From Pedobacter mendelii (GTDB taxonomy: Bacteria; Bacteroidota; Bacteroidia; Sphingobacteriales; Sphingobacteriaceae): a stretch of 64,000 nt of DNA. The first letter of the stretch is position 1. Every line of letters begins with the position of its first letter. Made by a program: the position numbers and the translations under genes. The notes beneath the pieces are model-generated. The model worked only from the letters and a program-made list of their open reading frames with translations. It was not told the origin of the DNA and made no database searches. Below, one piece after another: positions 8,967-18,100 of the stretch. The DNA lies in the NCBI RefSeq assembly GCF_014635725.1, contig NZ_BMDJ01000001.1:248001-312000 (forward strand), in the 5' to 3' direction.

Positions 8967-9611
8967 TTACGGTTCGCTCCTATTATTTTTTTTTAAAATG
9001 GAAGCCCTGATAAACCTGTTATAATAAAATCGCTCTTCAAAAATTTTATATTCTTTAGCTAAAAAATAAGGCATTATATCAACTAATTTTGATGCCTCAA
9101 CAATATTTAGCAAATTAAAAAAGGCATACATCGATTTCAACATTAGCCATTTCCACAATTTTCCTTTCTTATCACTCAAACTAAAATCGACTAAAAACCA
9201 TAATCCGTTCTCCTTCAATAATGAATGTAATTTTCTAAAAACAGTTTTCACTCTGGCAGAATTGAAGTTATCAAATAAAAAAGGGGTAATAATAATATCA
9301 AATTTCAAATTAGAATTAAAATCTTCTATAGCGATATTTACAAAAGTTACGGAGTTGTCTTGCAAATTACGAGCTTTAGAAAGTTTAATCATTTTTTCAG
9401 AAATCTCAACATAAACCATCTTTAACCCTGAAGGTTGCACCTTTGCTATTTCTTCTAAAATCCAGCCCGTACCACCACCAACTATAAGTATTACACTATT
9501 TTCAGGAATATATTTTAACTGATTAATTTGGGCATTAACCTGTGCTTTTCCGTATATCAAGCGGCTAAGCGTATCATATTGATTGGCTATTTTATCGTAA
9601 TTATTGGCCAA
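8967..9611 (-). CDS. class I SAM-dependent methyltransferase
   Basis: A 214-residue methyltransferase with motif I as VILIVGGGTGWILEEIAK (about 41-58), an acidic motif II MVYVEISEKMIKLSKAR and a post-motif region FDIIITPFLFDNF. These are typical of UbiE-like Rossmann methyltransferases. The start is a TTG at 9611, because the frame is closed by a stop a few codons upstream and no ATG is nearby. It follows the UbiA-like gene on the same strand by 73 bases; a prenyltransferase plus methyltransferase could work on a shared isoprenoid or lipid substrate. The substrate is unknown. Confidence 0.8.
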   Translation of the reverse strand: MANNYDKIANQYDTLSRLIYGKAQVNAQINQLKYIPENSVILIVGGGTGWILEEIAKVQPSGLKMVYVEISEKMIKLSKARNLQDNSVTFVNIAIEDFNSNLKFDIIITPFLFDNFNSARVKTVFRKLHSLLKENGLWFLVDFSLSDKKGKLWKWLMLKSMYAFFNLLNIVEASKLVDIMPYFLAKEYKIFEERFYYNRFIRASILKKNNRSEP

Positions 9612-9684
9612 AATTTGTATAATTTATGGATTTTAAGATTGTGCTTAATATCAAATTTAAACATTATGCCTTTGTATTTCTACT

Positions 9685-10593
9685 TCATTTTATAAACTGC
9701 ATACCTATAATTCCGCAGATGGCTTTAAATAAAATCAGTCCATCAATTACAATTAAATAGTATAGTATATTTTTTCTTTTATGCATAGAATAAGCCAGGT
9801 AAATGGTTACGATGAATGGCATTATATTACATAGAACCTGTGGCCAGATAAAATCTTTATAATTTGCAAATATTCCAAGCGATATCAATCCTATTATTAG
9901 TAATGGAATCAAAATATTAAAAATTGTTCGTCTCAAGCCATAACGTACTACAAAAGTTCTTAAATCTTTATTGGCATCTGTAGGGTAATCTTTAATATCG
10001 AAAATAATAGCGTTAACAGTACAAAACATCCAGTTTTTAATGAAAAGCCAGGTCCATAAAACAGAATCGTGATATTCTATTCCCGTTTCGATTTTAAGCA
10101 TAATTAATGGCAAAACATTTACACAGCAGGCCCACACAAAACCAATAACAAAAGCTTTTAGCCAGCCTGTATTCCGAAGGTTAAAGTTTATAAAGGATTT
10201 GGGTAGTAACCCATAATACAATCCTCCAGCTATAATAATGATAACAATTGCAACCCAGTAGCTTAAAGGAAGATTTAGAATATTATGGAAATTTTGATAG
10301 AGCAAATTTGCTGCAAGGAACATACATAAAATAAACAATAAGCCTTGACTCCAATTGATAAACTTTTTATGTTTAAAATACCATTTATTACGCGGGTTTA
10401 TAGCCGATGGATTGGTAGAAACTTTATTATAAGCGTAGGTATAATAAATAATTGGGGCTAAAAAAAGTAACAGATAATAATTAATAGAGTTAAAAGGTAA
10501 GCGTAATTGCAAAGTGGCTTCTAATGTTAAAGCGAATGCCAAAATCCCTACAAAATAATTTCCAAAAAATATGAAGCGGATGATTTTACCCAT
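9685..10593 (-). CDS. UbiA-like prenyltransferase family membrane protein
   Basis: A 302-residue protein with about eight or nine membrane helices. The loop AIIFDIKDYPTDANKDLRTF followed by VVRYG matches the second aspartate-rich motif of UbiA prenyltransferases (D-x-x-D-x-x-x-D). The first motif, normally N-D-x-x-D, is degenerate here (YAYNKVSTNPSAINPRNKWY). It may therefore have an altered substrate or be a non-canonical member. UbiA enzymes attach prenyl chains to aromatic or other acceptors in the membrane. The adjacent methyltransferase gene lies downstream on the same strand. Confidence 0.7.
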   Translation of the reverse strand: MGKIIRFIFFGNYFVGILAFALTLEATLQLRLPFNSINYYLLLFLAPIIYYTYAYNKVSTNPSAINPRNKWYFKHKKFINWSQGLLFILCMFLAANLLYQNFHNILNLPLSYWVAIVIIIIAGGLYYGLLPKSFINFNLRNTGWLKAFVIGFVWACCVNVLPLIMLKIETGIEYHDSVLWTWLFIKNWMFCTVNAIIFDIKDYPTDANKDLRTFVVRYGLRRTIFNILIPLLIIGLISLGIFANYKDFIWPQVLCNIMPFIVTIYLAYSMHKRKNILYYLIVIDGLILFKAICGIIGMQFIK

Positions 10594-10667
10594 TTATTGA
10601 AAGCGAATTCACTCAAATTAATTACTGGCAATTTCGGATATAAAATTGAATAAAAAAGGAATTTATC

Positions 10668-10698
10668 AAAAAAAGCCTCTCAGTTTCCTGAAAGACTT
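10668..10698 (-). terminator. terminator-like hairpin of the degraded tRNA unit
   Basis: Read on the minus strand, AGTCTTTCAGGAAACTGAGAGGCT pairs with itself and is followed by a T run. It corresponds in position and sequence to the terminators behind the two intact tRNA-Val genes (AGCCTTTTAGTT...), but with several changes. It marks the 3' boundary of the degraded tRNA/GIY-YIG mosaic. Confidence 0.6.
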
Positions 10699-10703
10699 TA
10701 GTA

Positions 10704-10733
10704 GGAAATGATGGGTTCGAATTCCCAATTCTC
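10704..10733 (-). pseudogene. tRNA remnant: T arm and 3' acceptor strand
   Basis: The minus strand reads GGGAATTCGAACCCATC followed by ATTTCC, which is a T arm and acceptor 3' strand like those of the nearby tRNA-Val genes, with a degraded CCA region. No D or anticodon arm is adjacent; instead a GIY-YIG fragment precedes it. I interpret it as the 3' part of a tRNA gene copy separated from its 5' part (11012-11058). Confidence 0.6.
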
Positions 10734-10753
10734 CTGACTGAAATATAGGGACG

Positions 10754-10985
<232 letters not shown>

Positions 10986-11011
10986 GCCGGAAGTCTAACT
11001 TTTTTACGATC

Positions 11012-11058
11012 CTCCAGACGAAATGTCGAGAGGCAATGAACCAGCTGAACTAATTCCT
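11012..11058 (-). pseudogene. tRNA-like remnant: 5' acceptor, D arm and altered anticodon arm
   Basis: The minus strand reads GGAATTAGTTCAGCTGGTTC, which closely matches the 5' end and D arm of the two tRNA-Val genes (GGGAAATTAGCTCAGCTGGT). It is followed by a long anticodon-like hairpin, CCTCTCGAC-ATTTC-GTCTGGAGG. The sequence then diverges and no T arm follows. The matching 3' part lies beyond the GIY-YIG fragment at 10704-10733. Confidence 0.6.
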
Positions 11059-11064
11059 TAAAAC

Positions 11065-11098
11065 AAAAAAAGCCTCTTAGTTTTAACTAAAAGGCTTA
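11065..11098 (-). terminator. intrinsic terminator behind second tRNA-Val
   Basis: The minus strand reads AAGCCTTTTAGTT-AA-AACTAAGAGGCTT plus a T run, a strong stem-loop directly after the encoded CCA of the tRNA. An almost identical copy follows the other tRNA-Val gene. Confidence 0.85.
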
Positions 11099-11099
11099 G

Positions 11100-11177
11100 T
11101 GGTGGGAAATGAGGGGTTCGAACCCCCGACCCCCTCGGTGTAAACGAGGTGCTCTGAACCAGCTGAGCTAATTTCCC
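11100..11177 (-). tRNA. tRNA-Val (anticodon UAC), downstream copy
   Basis: Minus-strand cloverleaf: acceptor GGGAAAT/ATTTCCC, D arm GCTC...GAGC, anticodon stem CCTCG/CGAGG with loop TTTACAC (anticodon TAC), T arm GGGGG-TTCGAAC-CCCTC, discriminator A. The 3' CCA is encoded (positions 11100-11102). The gene body 11103-11177 is identical to the neighbouring copy at 11242-11316. Confidence 0.96.
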
Positions 11178-11204
11178 TTATTTAAAGGATTATAATGTTT
11201 TATT

Positions 11205-11237
11205 AAAAAAGCCTCTTAGTTTTAACTAAAAGGCTTA
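11205..11237 (-). terminator. intrinsic terminator behind first tRNA-Val
   Basis: The same stem-loop as behind the other copy (AGCCTTTTAGTT/AACTAAGAGGCT plus T run). This shows that the duplicated unit includes the tRNA and its terminator. Confidence 0.85.
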
Positions 11238-11238
11238 G

Positions 11239-11316
11239 TGGTGGGAAATGAGGGGTTCGAACCCCCGACCCCCTCGGTGTAAACGAGGTGCTCTGAACCA
11301 GCTGAGCTAATTTCCC
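11239..11316 (-). tRNA. tRNA-Val (anticodon UAC), upstream copy
   Basis: Identical in sequence to the copy at 11100-11177, including the encoded CCA. Together they form a tandem duplication with a ~139 bp period. The mosaic at 10668-11058 looks like a third, degraded unit of the same array. Confidence 0.96.
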
Positions 11317-11379
11317 TTTCCTTTTGGGAATGCAAATATAGCGGTATAATCTTGTTTCGCAAATCTTTTTTATTTTTTT

Positions 11380-12105
11380 TCAGCTAAGTAATGTTTCCAA
11401 AATTTTGTGCGATTGTACTTCACCAAATGAAGCAGTATGTAAGGTATAGAAAACCAATATCTTATCTAACAAAAATCTTCTTTGGGCATTGCTCATTTTT
11501 ATTTCAGAAATTTTATCCAATGGTAAATTAAATAAAGCAATGAAGCTCAAGGCATCTTCTAACTGGAGATAATTTGAATGAATCGGTGGTTTTGAAACAA
11601 ACTCGCCTTCTTGCAAATCGAAATAAACTTGATCCTTTCTTCTTTTATCATTAGGGGAAAAACCTAAAAAACGAGTTAACTTTAATAAAAATGATAAGTG
11701 AAAATTTGGGTTGAGTTCTTCAATTTCATCAAACCAGGCTATAGAATTATAAATGTAATTAAACAAACTATCATCTGCAGATTGCTGTCGGATACTTTTA
11801 TACAACACTTCATTTAAAAAAATAACGACACTAGTTTTAATCATATCATAAGGAATACTTTTAAAAACTGGCGTTTGCCGAACTTCAGAAACCCGCTGAA
11901 TATTAGTATTTACTTTATGATAAACCACCATATCCAGTAGATGAAGCGATTGGAGTACATTCATTTTAATCTTCGCTTTAGGCTTTTTTACACCATTAAT
12001 CAGGTAAGATTGCATGCCAAATTTATCGGTAAGCACCTGTACAATTACACTGCTTTCGCTGTAATTGGTGGTTTTTAAAACAATACCTCTAACTTTATGC
12101 AACAT
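11380..12105 (-). CDS. recO: DNA repair protein RecO
   Basis: A 241-residue RecO. The N-terminal OB-fold starts MLHKVRGIVLKTTNYSESSV and VIVQVLTDKFGMQSYLINGV, followed by the central helical region (LLKLTRFLGFSPND). RecO helps load RecA on SSB-coated single strands in the RecFOR pathway. The C-terminal zinc-binding cysteines found in some RecO proteins are absent, which is usual for Bacteroidota. It diverges from the RND transporter gene, with about 120 bases between the two starts. Confidence 0.9.
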   Translation of the reverse strand: MLHKVRGIVLKTTNYSESSVIVQVLTDKFGMQSYLINGVKKPKAKIKMNVLQSLHLLDMVVYHKVNTNIQRVSEVRQTPVFKSIPYDMIKTSVVIFLNEVLYKSIRQQSADDSLFNYIYNSIAWFDEIEELNPNFHLSFLLKLTRFLGFSPNDKRRKDQVYFDLQEGEFVSKPPIHSNYLQLEDALSFIALFNLPLDKISEIKMSNAQRRFLLDKILVFYTLHTASFGEVQSHKILETLLS

Positions 12106-12227
12106 GCGATTAAAACATTTTTCTCAAAAGTATGTTATTTGTGCAAATTTAATTGAGCAAAAAGCAGTCGTGTTTTACAAATAACATTAGTTTTGCCATT
12201 AATATTATCATTAAAACTAAGCTACAA

Positions 12228-14579
12228 ATGTGGGTTAAGCTATCTAGATTTATTCTTCAGAACCGTATCGCAATCATCGTATTTTTCTTAATGGGAACAG
12301 TCTTTATGGCTTATAAGGCCAAAGATGTAAAACTTTCATACACAGGAAGCAAAATTTTACCTGTTACCGATAGCGCTTTTGTAAAATATAACAACTTCAA
12401 AAAAACTTTTGGTGAAGATGGAAGTGTTATGGTTATTGGTATTCAGTCCCCAGAAATTTTTAAGAAAGAAATTTACAACCAATGGGTTCAATTAAGTAAT
12501 GATATCCAAAAGTTAAAAGGTATAAAAGCAGTTTTGTCATCAGGAAGAATTTTTCAACTGGAAAAAGATACCATTGGGCAAAAATTTGTGCTAAAGGCGA
12601 TTCCAAATGGCTTAGTTAAAAGTGATGCTGAAATGGATTCGATTAAAAATACTTTATTTAATACGCCATTTTTCGAGGGATTAGTTTACAATAAACAAAA
12701 CGCCACCTTAATGGCGATTACTTTCGATACCAAAATTTTAAATACAGCAGAGCGAAATCCAATTTTAAAGAAAATTGAAGAGAAGGCAAAAGCCTTTGAA
12801 GCAAAAACTAGAATTCAGGTTCATATTTCTGGCTTGCCTTACATCCGTACTGCGGTTGGTAAGTTGGTAAGCAATGAGTTTGTGCTGTTCTTAGGTCTAT
12901 CAATCTTAGTGTCAGCAATAATTTTATTAATTTTCTTTAAAAAATTCTACGCCGTCTTCTTCCCTATTTTAGTGGTTATAATGGGTGTAATCTGGAGCAT
13001 CGGAACTTTAGTATTATTTGGATTTGAATTGACTATTTTAACTGGATTAATTCCGCCATTAATTGTTATTATAGGTATTCCGAATAGTATTTTGTTATTG
13101 AACAAATACCAAAATGAACTAAGAAAAGATGGCGACAAACAAAGAGCATTAAGTGTTACCATCGAAAGAATTGCGGTTACCACTCTTATCGCAAACATCA
13201 CCGCAGCAATTGGTTTCGGCGTTTTGTACTTTACAGGAAGTGAGTTATTAATGCAATTCGGTAGCGTGGCATCTATAAATGTGATGATAACCTGGTTGAT
13301 GTGCTTGTGTTTAATTCCGATTATTTTCAGTTATCTACCTGCACCAAAACTGAAAGCACAAACCCATGTTGAAGAAGGATTTTTACACAAATTATTGGTT
13401 AAAACAGATATTCTTGTTCAAAATAAAAGTTCTGTAATTTACATTGGCACAATTCTAATTTCCATCATTGCTTTTATCGGTGTGATGAAAATTAATGTGA
13501 ATGGTTATGTTGTTGATGATTTGCCAAAAAGCTCTACAATTTTAACGGATTTAAAATTCTTCGAGAAAAATTTTGAAGGAATTTTACCGCTGGAAGTTAG
13601 TGTTGATACCAAGAAAAAGAATGGTGTTTTCAACCTAACGAATTTGAAAAGAATGGAAAAGATGGAGAAAATGATTTCCTCGTATCCTGAATTTTCACGT
13701 TCTATCTCAGTAAATATGGGCTTGAAGTATGCAACTCAGGCATTTTACAACAATGATTCTACATTTTTCCGCTTGCCAGATAATATGGAGAAAAACTTCA
13801 TTCTAGCTTATATAGCAAGCGGCGGAAAAGGAAATGCGAGTTTGCTAACCAATTTTGTAAGTAAAGATAACCAAAGCACGAGAATTAGTTTCCAAATGGC
13901 TGATGTTGGTTCGAAACGTTTGGATGCAATAATGAAAGCACTTAAGCCTCGTATAGACAGTATTTTACCACCAGATAAATTTGATGTTGAGTTAACTGGC
14001 TCAAGTGTAATTTTTTCGAAAGGAACGGATTATATGTTGAGGCATTTGTTCGAAAGTATTGGTTTGGCGATTGTATTGATTTCGCTTTTACGACTGGCTC
14101 AGTTTAAAAGCCTGGGCATCATGTTTATTTCCCTATTACCGAACATAGTTCCATTGATTATTACTGCTGGACTTATGGGTTACTTTGAAATATCATTAAA
14201 ACCATCAACAATTTTAATTTTCACAATTGCCTTTGGTTTGGCATCAGACCAAACGATATATTTCTTAACGAGATATCAACAGGAACTGAATTTAACAAAC
14301 TTCTCTGTCCCAAGAGTGGTTACCGATACCATTACAGAAACAGGTGTAAGTATGACACATATTGCTTTAATACTATTCTTTGGTTTTGGAATTTTTACGG
14401 CATCAACTTTCGGTGGAACCGTTATTTTAGGCTTATTACTTTCAATTACACTTTTCGTTGCATTGGTTTTCAACCTTACGTTATTACCTGCTTTAGTTTT
14501 ATGGCTGGATAAAAAGAAAGTTAGAAAAATAGTTTCTGATGAAGAATCTGCAAAAAATGTTGGTGGATTTGACCATTAG
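12228..14579 (+). CDS. MMPL/RND superfamily transporter
   Basis: A 783-residue inner-membrane protein from the ATG at 12228 (MWVKLSRFILQNRIAIIVFF). An in-frame TTG 75 bases upstream would add an unlikely hydrophilic tail. It has two halves, each with a lone N-terminal helix, a periplasmic domain and a five-helix bundle (about 200-390 and 620-770). Sterol-sensing or MMPL-like segments are visible (LTGLIPPLIVIIGIPNSILL; ILIFTIAFGLASDQTIYFLT). This single-gene, HAE3/Patched-like RND class exports lipids or hydrophobic compounds. No membrane fusion partner is adjacent. Confidence 0.9.
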   Translation: MWVKLSRFILQNRIAIIVFFLMGTVFMAYKAKDVKLSYTGSKILPVTDSAFVKYNNFKKTFGEDGSVMVIGIQSPEIFKKEIYNQWVQLSNDIQKLKGIKAVLSSGRIFQLEKDTIGQKFVLKAIPNGLVKSDAEMDSIKNTLFNTPFFEGLVYNKQNATLMAITFDTKILNTAERNPILKKIEEKAKAFEAKTRIQVHISGLPYIRTAVGKLVSNEFVLFLGLSILVSAIILLIFFKKFYAVFFPILVVIMGVIWSIGTLVLFGFELTILTGLIPPLIVIIGIPNSILLLNKYQNELRKDGDKQRALSVTIERIAVTTLIANITAAIGFGVLYFTGSELLMQFGSVASINVMITWLMCLCLIPIIFSYLPAPKLKAQTHVEEGFLHKLLVKTDILVQNKSSVIYIGTILISIIAFIGVMKINVNGYVVDDLPKSSTILTDLKFFEKNFEGILPLEVSVDTKKKNGVFNLTNLKRMEKMEKMISSYPEFSRSISVNMGLKYATQAFYNNDSTFFRLPDNMEKNFILAYIASGGKGNASLLTNFVSKDNQSTRISFQMADVGSKRLDAIMKALKPRIDSILPPDKFDVELTGSSVIFSKGTDYMLRHLFESIGLAIVLISLLRLAQFKSLGIMFISLLPNIVPLIITAGLMGYFEISLKPSTILIFTIAFGLASDQTIYFLTRYQQELNLTNFSVPRVVTDTITETGVSMTHIALILFFGFGIFTASTFGGTVILGLLLSITLFVALVFNLTLLPALVLWLDKKKVRKIVSDEESAKNVGGFDH

Positions 14580-14587
14580 ATATTATA

Positions 14588-14626
14588 TTCAAACCTATAA
14601 GGTTTTCAAAATCTTATAGGTTTGAA
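14588..14626. terminator. bidirectional terminator-like palindrome
   Basis: A perfect 14 bp inverted repeat, TTCAAACCTATAAG / CTTATAGGTTTGAA, with an 11-base loop lies between the convergent RND transporter gene and the small membrane gene. It is followed by an A/T-rich run on both sides and probably ends transcription in both directions. Confidence 0.7.
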
Positions 14627-14629
14627 AAA

Positions 14630-14902
14630 TTACTCCACTGTAGGCTTTTTCTCTTCCTCATCTACTGGAATTTCGACGGTTGGATCCGTAATAATTTCAG
14701 CATTTCCATCACCATCTTTCTTCGCAAAAAGAATCGGGTATAGCATCCAGAATGCACCAACCATTACCAAAACACCTGCTAAAATTTGTAAATAACGAGC
14801 GCCATCAACCTCATTGGTATCTAAAATTCTATATGCGATATAAGAAAGTACACCTAAAACAAGAACTAAAACGGCTTTTTGTAATTTAAGTAGCTTAATC
14901 AT
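14630..14902 (-). CDS. small two-helix membrane protein, hypothetical
   Basis: A 90-residue protein with two membrane segments (about 8-26 and 38-60) and an acidic C-terminal tail (PVDEEEKKPTVE). No catalytic motif is visible. Its start overlaps the stop codon of the upstream small membrane gene by four bases, so the two are translationally coupled. Function unknown; pairs like this occur near ileS in related genomes only as a guess. Confidence 0.65.
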   Translation of the reverse strand: MIKLLKLQKAVLVLVLGVLSYIAYRILDTNEVDGARYLQILAGVLVMVGAFWMLYPILFAKKDGDGNAEIITDPTVEIPVDEEEKKPTVE

Positions 14903-15123
14903 GGGGTTTTCTTTTTTAAGGTAATAATATGAAATAAAACAAAGATTAATCCTATAAGTTCTAAAAGACCAAAAGAATAAAAACCATAAAGCACAAAATC
15001 TCGGTTTACTGGATTAATAACAGCAACCGTGGGCAGCGTAATTACAGCAACAATCATTAACGAAATACCGATATTAAATAATTTCACGCTAAAAGTATTT
15101 ACATCAAAACTACCAAAATCCAC
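14899..15123 (-). CDS. small membrane protein, hypothetical
   Basis: A 74-residue protein with two hydrophobic segments (about 16-36 and 46-68) and a basic C-terminus (LKKKTP). It is the first gene of a two-gene unit whose second gene starts within its stop codon. It is transcribed divergently from ileS, 47 bases away. No family recognised. Confidence 0.65.
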   Translation of the reverse strand: MDFGSFDVNTFSVKLFNIGISLMIVAVITLPTVAVINPVNRDFVLYGFYSFGLLELIGLIFVLFHIITLKKKTP

Positions 15124-15133
15124 TCAAATTTTT

Positions 15134-15141
15134 TAACTTTG
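15134..15141 (+). promoter_or_regulatory. TAnnTTTG -7 box upstream of ileS
   Basis: TAACTTTG matches the Bacteroidota primary sigma factor -7 consensus TAnnTTTG and lies 30 bases before the ileS start codon. A clear -33 TTG is not visible at the usual spacing, so the assignment rests on the -7 match and position. Confidence 0.55.
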
Positions 15142-15170
15142 CATCCTTAATTTTTTGAGGTACTTAATTG

Positions 15171-18100
15171 ATGTATAGCGAATTTAAACAATTAGACCTT
15201 GCCAAAATAGGGCAAGAAATACTGGATTTTTGGAAAGAAGAAAACATCTTTGAAAAAAGCATTTCTTCTCGCCCGAAATCTAATCCATTTACTTTTTACG
15301 AGGGACCTCCGTCGGCCAACGGCATGCCGGGGATTCACCACGTAATGGCTCGTGCTATTAAAGATATTTTTTGTCGTTACAAAACAATTAAAGGTTATCA
15401 GGTTAAAAGAAAAGCTGGTTGGGATACACACGGTCTACCTGTTGAACTTGGTACTGAAAAAGAATTAGGCATAACCAAAGAAGATATCGGTAGAACTATA
15501 TCCATCGAAGACTATAATGAAGCATGTAAAAAAACAGTAATGCGCTACACTGATGTGTGGAATGATTTGACTGAGCAGATGGGATATTGGGTGGATATGA
15601 ATGATCCATACATTACCTACAAATCGAAATACATGGAATCTGTTTGGTGGCTTTTAAAACAAATTTACGATAAAGGGTTAATCTATAAAGGTTACACCAT
15701 ACAACCATATTCGCCAAAAGCAGGAACGGGTTTAAGTTCTCACGAAGTGAACCAGCCCGGTGCTTATCGTGATGTTACTGACACCACAATTGTTGCACAG
15801 TTTAAAAGCCTCTCCGGCGGAGAGGGAGCTAATAGTGTGGCTAAAGCATTTCGCATCTCTCCCGCTCCGGAGGAGTTGGATGAGGCGTTTTTTCTTGCTT
15901 GGACAACAACACCATGGACTTTACCCTCAAACACAGCTTTAACAGTTGGTCCAAAAATCGACTATGTTTTAGTTAAAACTTTTAATCAATATACGTTCTT
16001 GCCAACGAATGTAATCCTGGCAAAAAATCTGGTTGGAAAACAATTCAGCAAAATTTTCTTTGAAAGCAATGAAGCGGAGGATTTCGCTAATTTCAAATCT
16101 GGAGATAAGAAAATACCTTTCCAAATCCTTGGCGAGTGTAAAGGAACGGATTTGGTTGGAATTAAATACGAACAACTTCTAAATTACGCTTTACCATATA
16201 ATTATCCTGAAAATGCTTTCAGAGTAATTTCCGGAGACTTCGTTACCACAGAAGACGGTACCGGTATTGTTCATACCGCACCAACTTTTGGTGCTGATGA
16301 TGCTAAAGTTGCCAAAGAAGCTGTTCCAGAAATACCGCCAATGTTGGTAATGGATGATAACGACATATTGGTTCCTTTGGTTGATCTACAGGGTAGATTT
16401 ACTAAACATGTTGGTCCTTTTGCAGGTAAATATGTTAAGAATGAATACTACAACGTTGATGAAGTGCCAGAGAAATCGGTTGATGTTGAAATCGCTATTT
16501 TATTAAAAGAAGAAAATAAGGCTTTTAAAGTAGAAAAATATGTCCACAGTTATCCACACAGTTGGAGAACTGACGAGCCACTTTTATATTATCCTTTAGA
16601 TTCATGGTTCATCAAAGTAACAGATGTTAAAGACAGAATGTTCGACCTTAATGAAACCATCAATTGGAAACCGAAATCTACTGGGGAGGGTCGTTTTGGA
16701 AATTGGCTAAAAAATGCCAATGACTGGAATTTATCCCGTTCGAGATATTGGGGAATTCCTTTACCAATCTGGAGAACTGAAGATAAAAAAGAAGAAGTAT
16801 TAATCGGTTCGGTTGAAGAACTTTACAACGCTATTGAAAAATCTATAGCCGCTGGTTTCCAAAAAGAAAATCCGTTTAAAGGGTTCGAAATCGGCAATAT
16901 GACTGAAGAGAACTACGATTTAATCGACTTACACAAAAATGTTGTGGATAAGATTGTTTTAGTATCTCCATCGGGTAAACCAATGAGCCGCGAAACTGAT
17001 TTAATTGATGTATGGTTTGATTCTGGCGCTATGCCTTATGCACAATGGCACTATCCTTTCGAAAACAAAGAGAAAATTGATAAAAACGAAGATTTTCCTG
17101 CAGATTTTATAGCCGAGGGTGTAGACCAAACCCGCGGTTGGTTTTATACTTTACATGCAATCTCAACACTAGTTTTTGATAAAGTAGCGTACAAAAATGT
17201 GGTTTCAAACGGATTGGTATTAGACAAAAACGGACAAAAAATGTCTAAACGTTTGGGTAATGCTGCAGACCCGTTCAAAACCATAAAGGAATATGGTGCT
17301 GATGCAACGCGTTGGTACATGATTTCTAATGCAAATCCTTGGGATAATTTAAAATTTGATATTGAGGGAATCGCTGAAGTGCGTCGTAAATTCTTCGGAA
17401 CACTTTACAATACCTACGCATTCTTTGCTTTATATGCGAACATTGATAAATTCGAAATAGACAAAAATAATTTAAGCAAAGTTGCCGATAGAACTGAATT
17501 AGACCGTTGGATTTTATCGTTATTGCAAAACCTAATCAACGAAGTTGATGAAAGTTACAAAACTTACGAGCCAACAAAAGCAACCCGTGCTATCCAGTCT
17601 TTTGTTGATGAGCATTTGAGTAATTGGTACATCAGGTTAAGTCGCCGCCGCTTTTGGAAAGGCGAAATGACAGATGATAAACGTGCTGCCTACGAAACGC
17701 TTTATACTTGCTTGGAAACTTTAGCACAGCTGATGAGTCCTGTTGCACCTTTCTTTGCCGATTGGTTATACAGAAACTTAACTGTTCATGATAAAACAGC
17801 TGAACAATCTGTTCACCTAACTTTATGGACAGAAGCTGACGAAAGCTTAATAGACAATGATTTGAATGAGCGTATGGTTTATGCTCAGGACATTTCATCA
17901 ATGGTTTTATCATTGCGAAAAAAGTCGAGTATTAATGTCCGTCAACCTTTAGAGAAAATCTTAATTCCTTCTTTAAATGGCGATTTTGAACAAAAAATAT
18001 CAAAAGTTGCCGATTATATTCTTTCAGAAACGAATGTAAAACATATCGAGTTTATAACCGACACGCATGGCATTGTTAAGAAAAAGCTAAAGCCTAATTT

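Noticed and set aside
12153..12227. N-terminal extension of the MMPL/RND transporter from a TTG
   Set aside because: Adds 25 mostly hydrophilic residues before the first membrane helix; the ATG at 12228 gives the normal family start.
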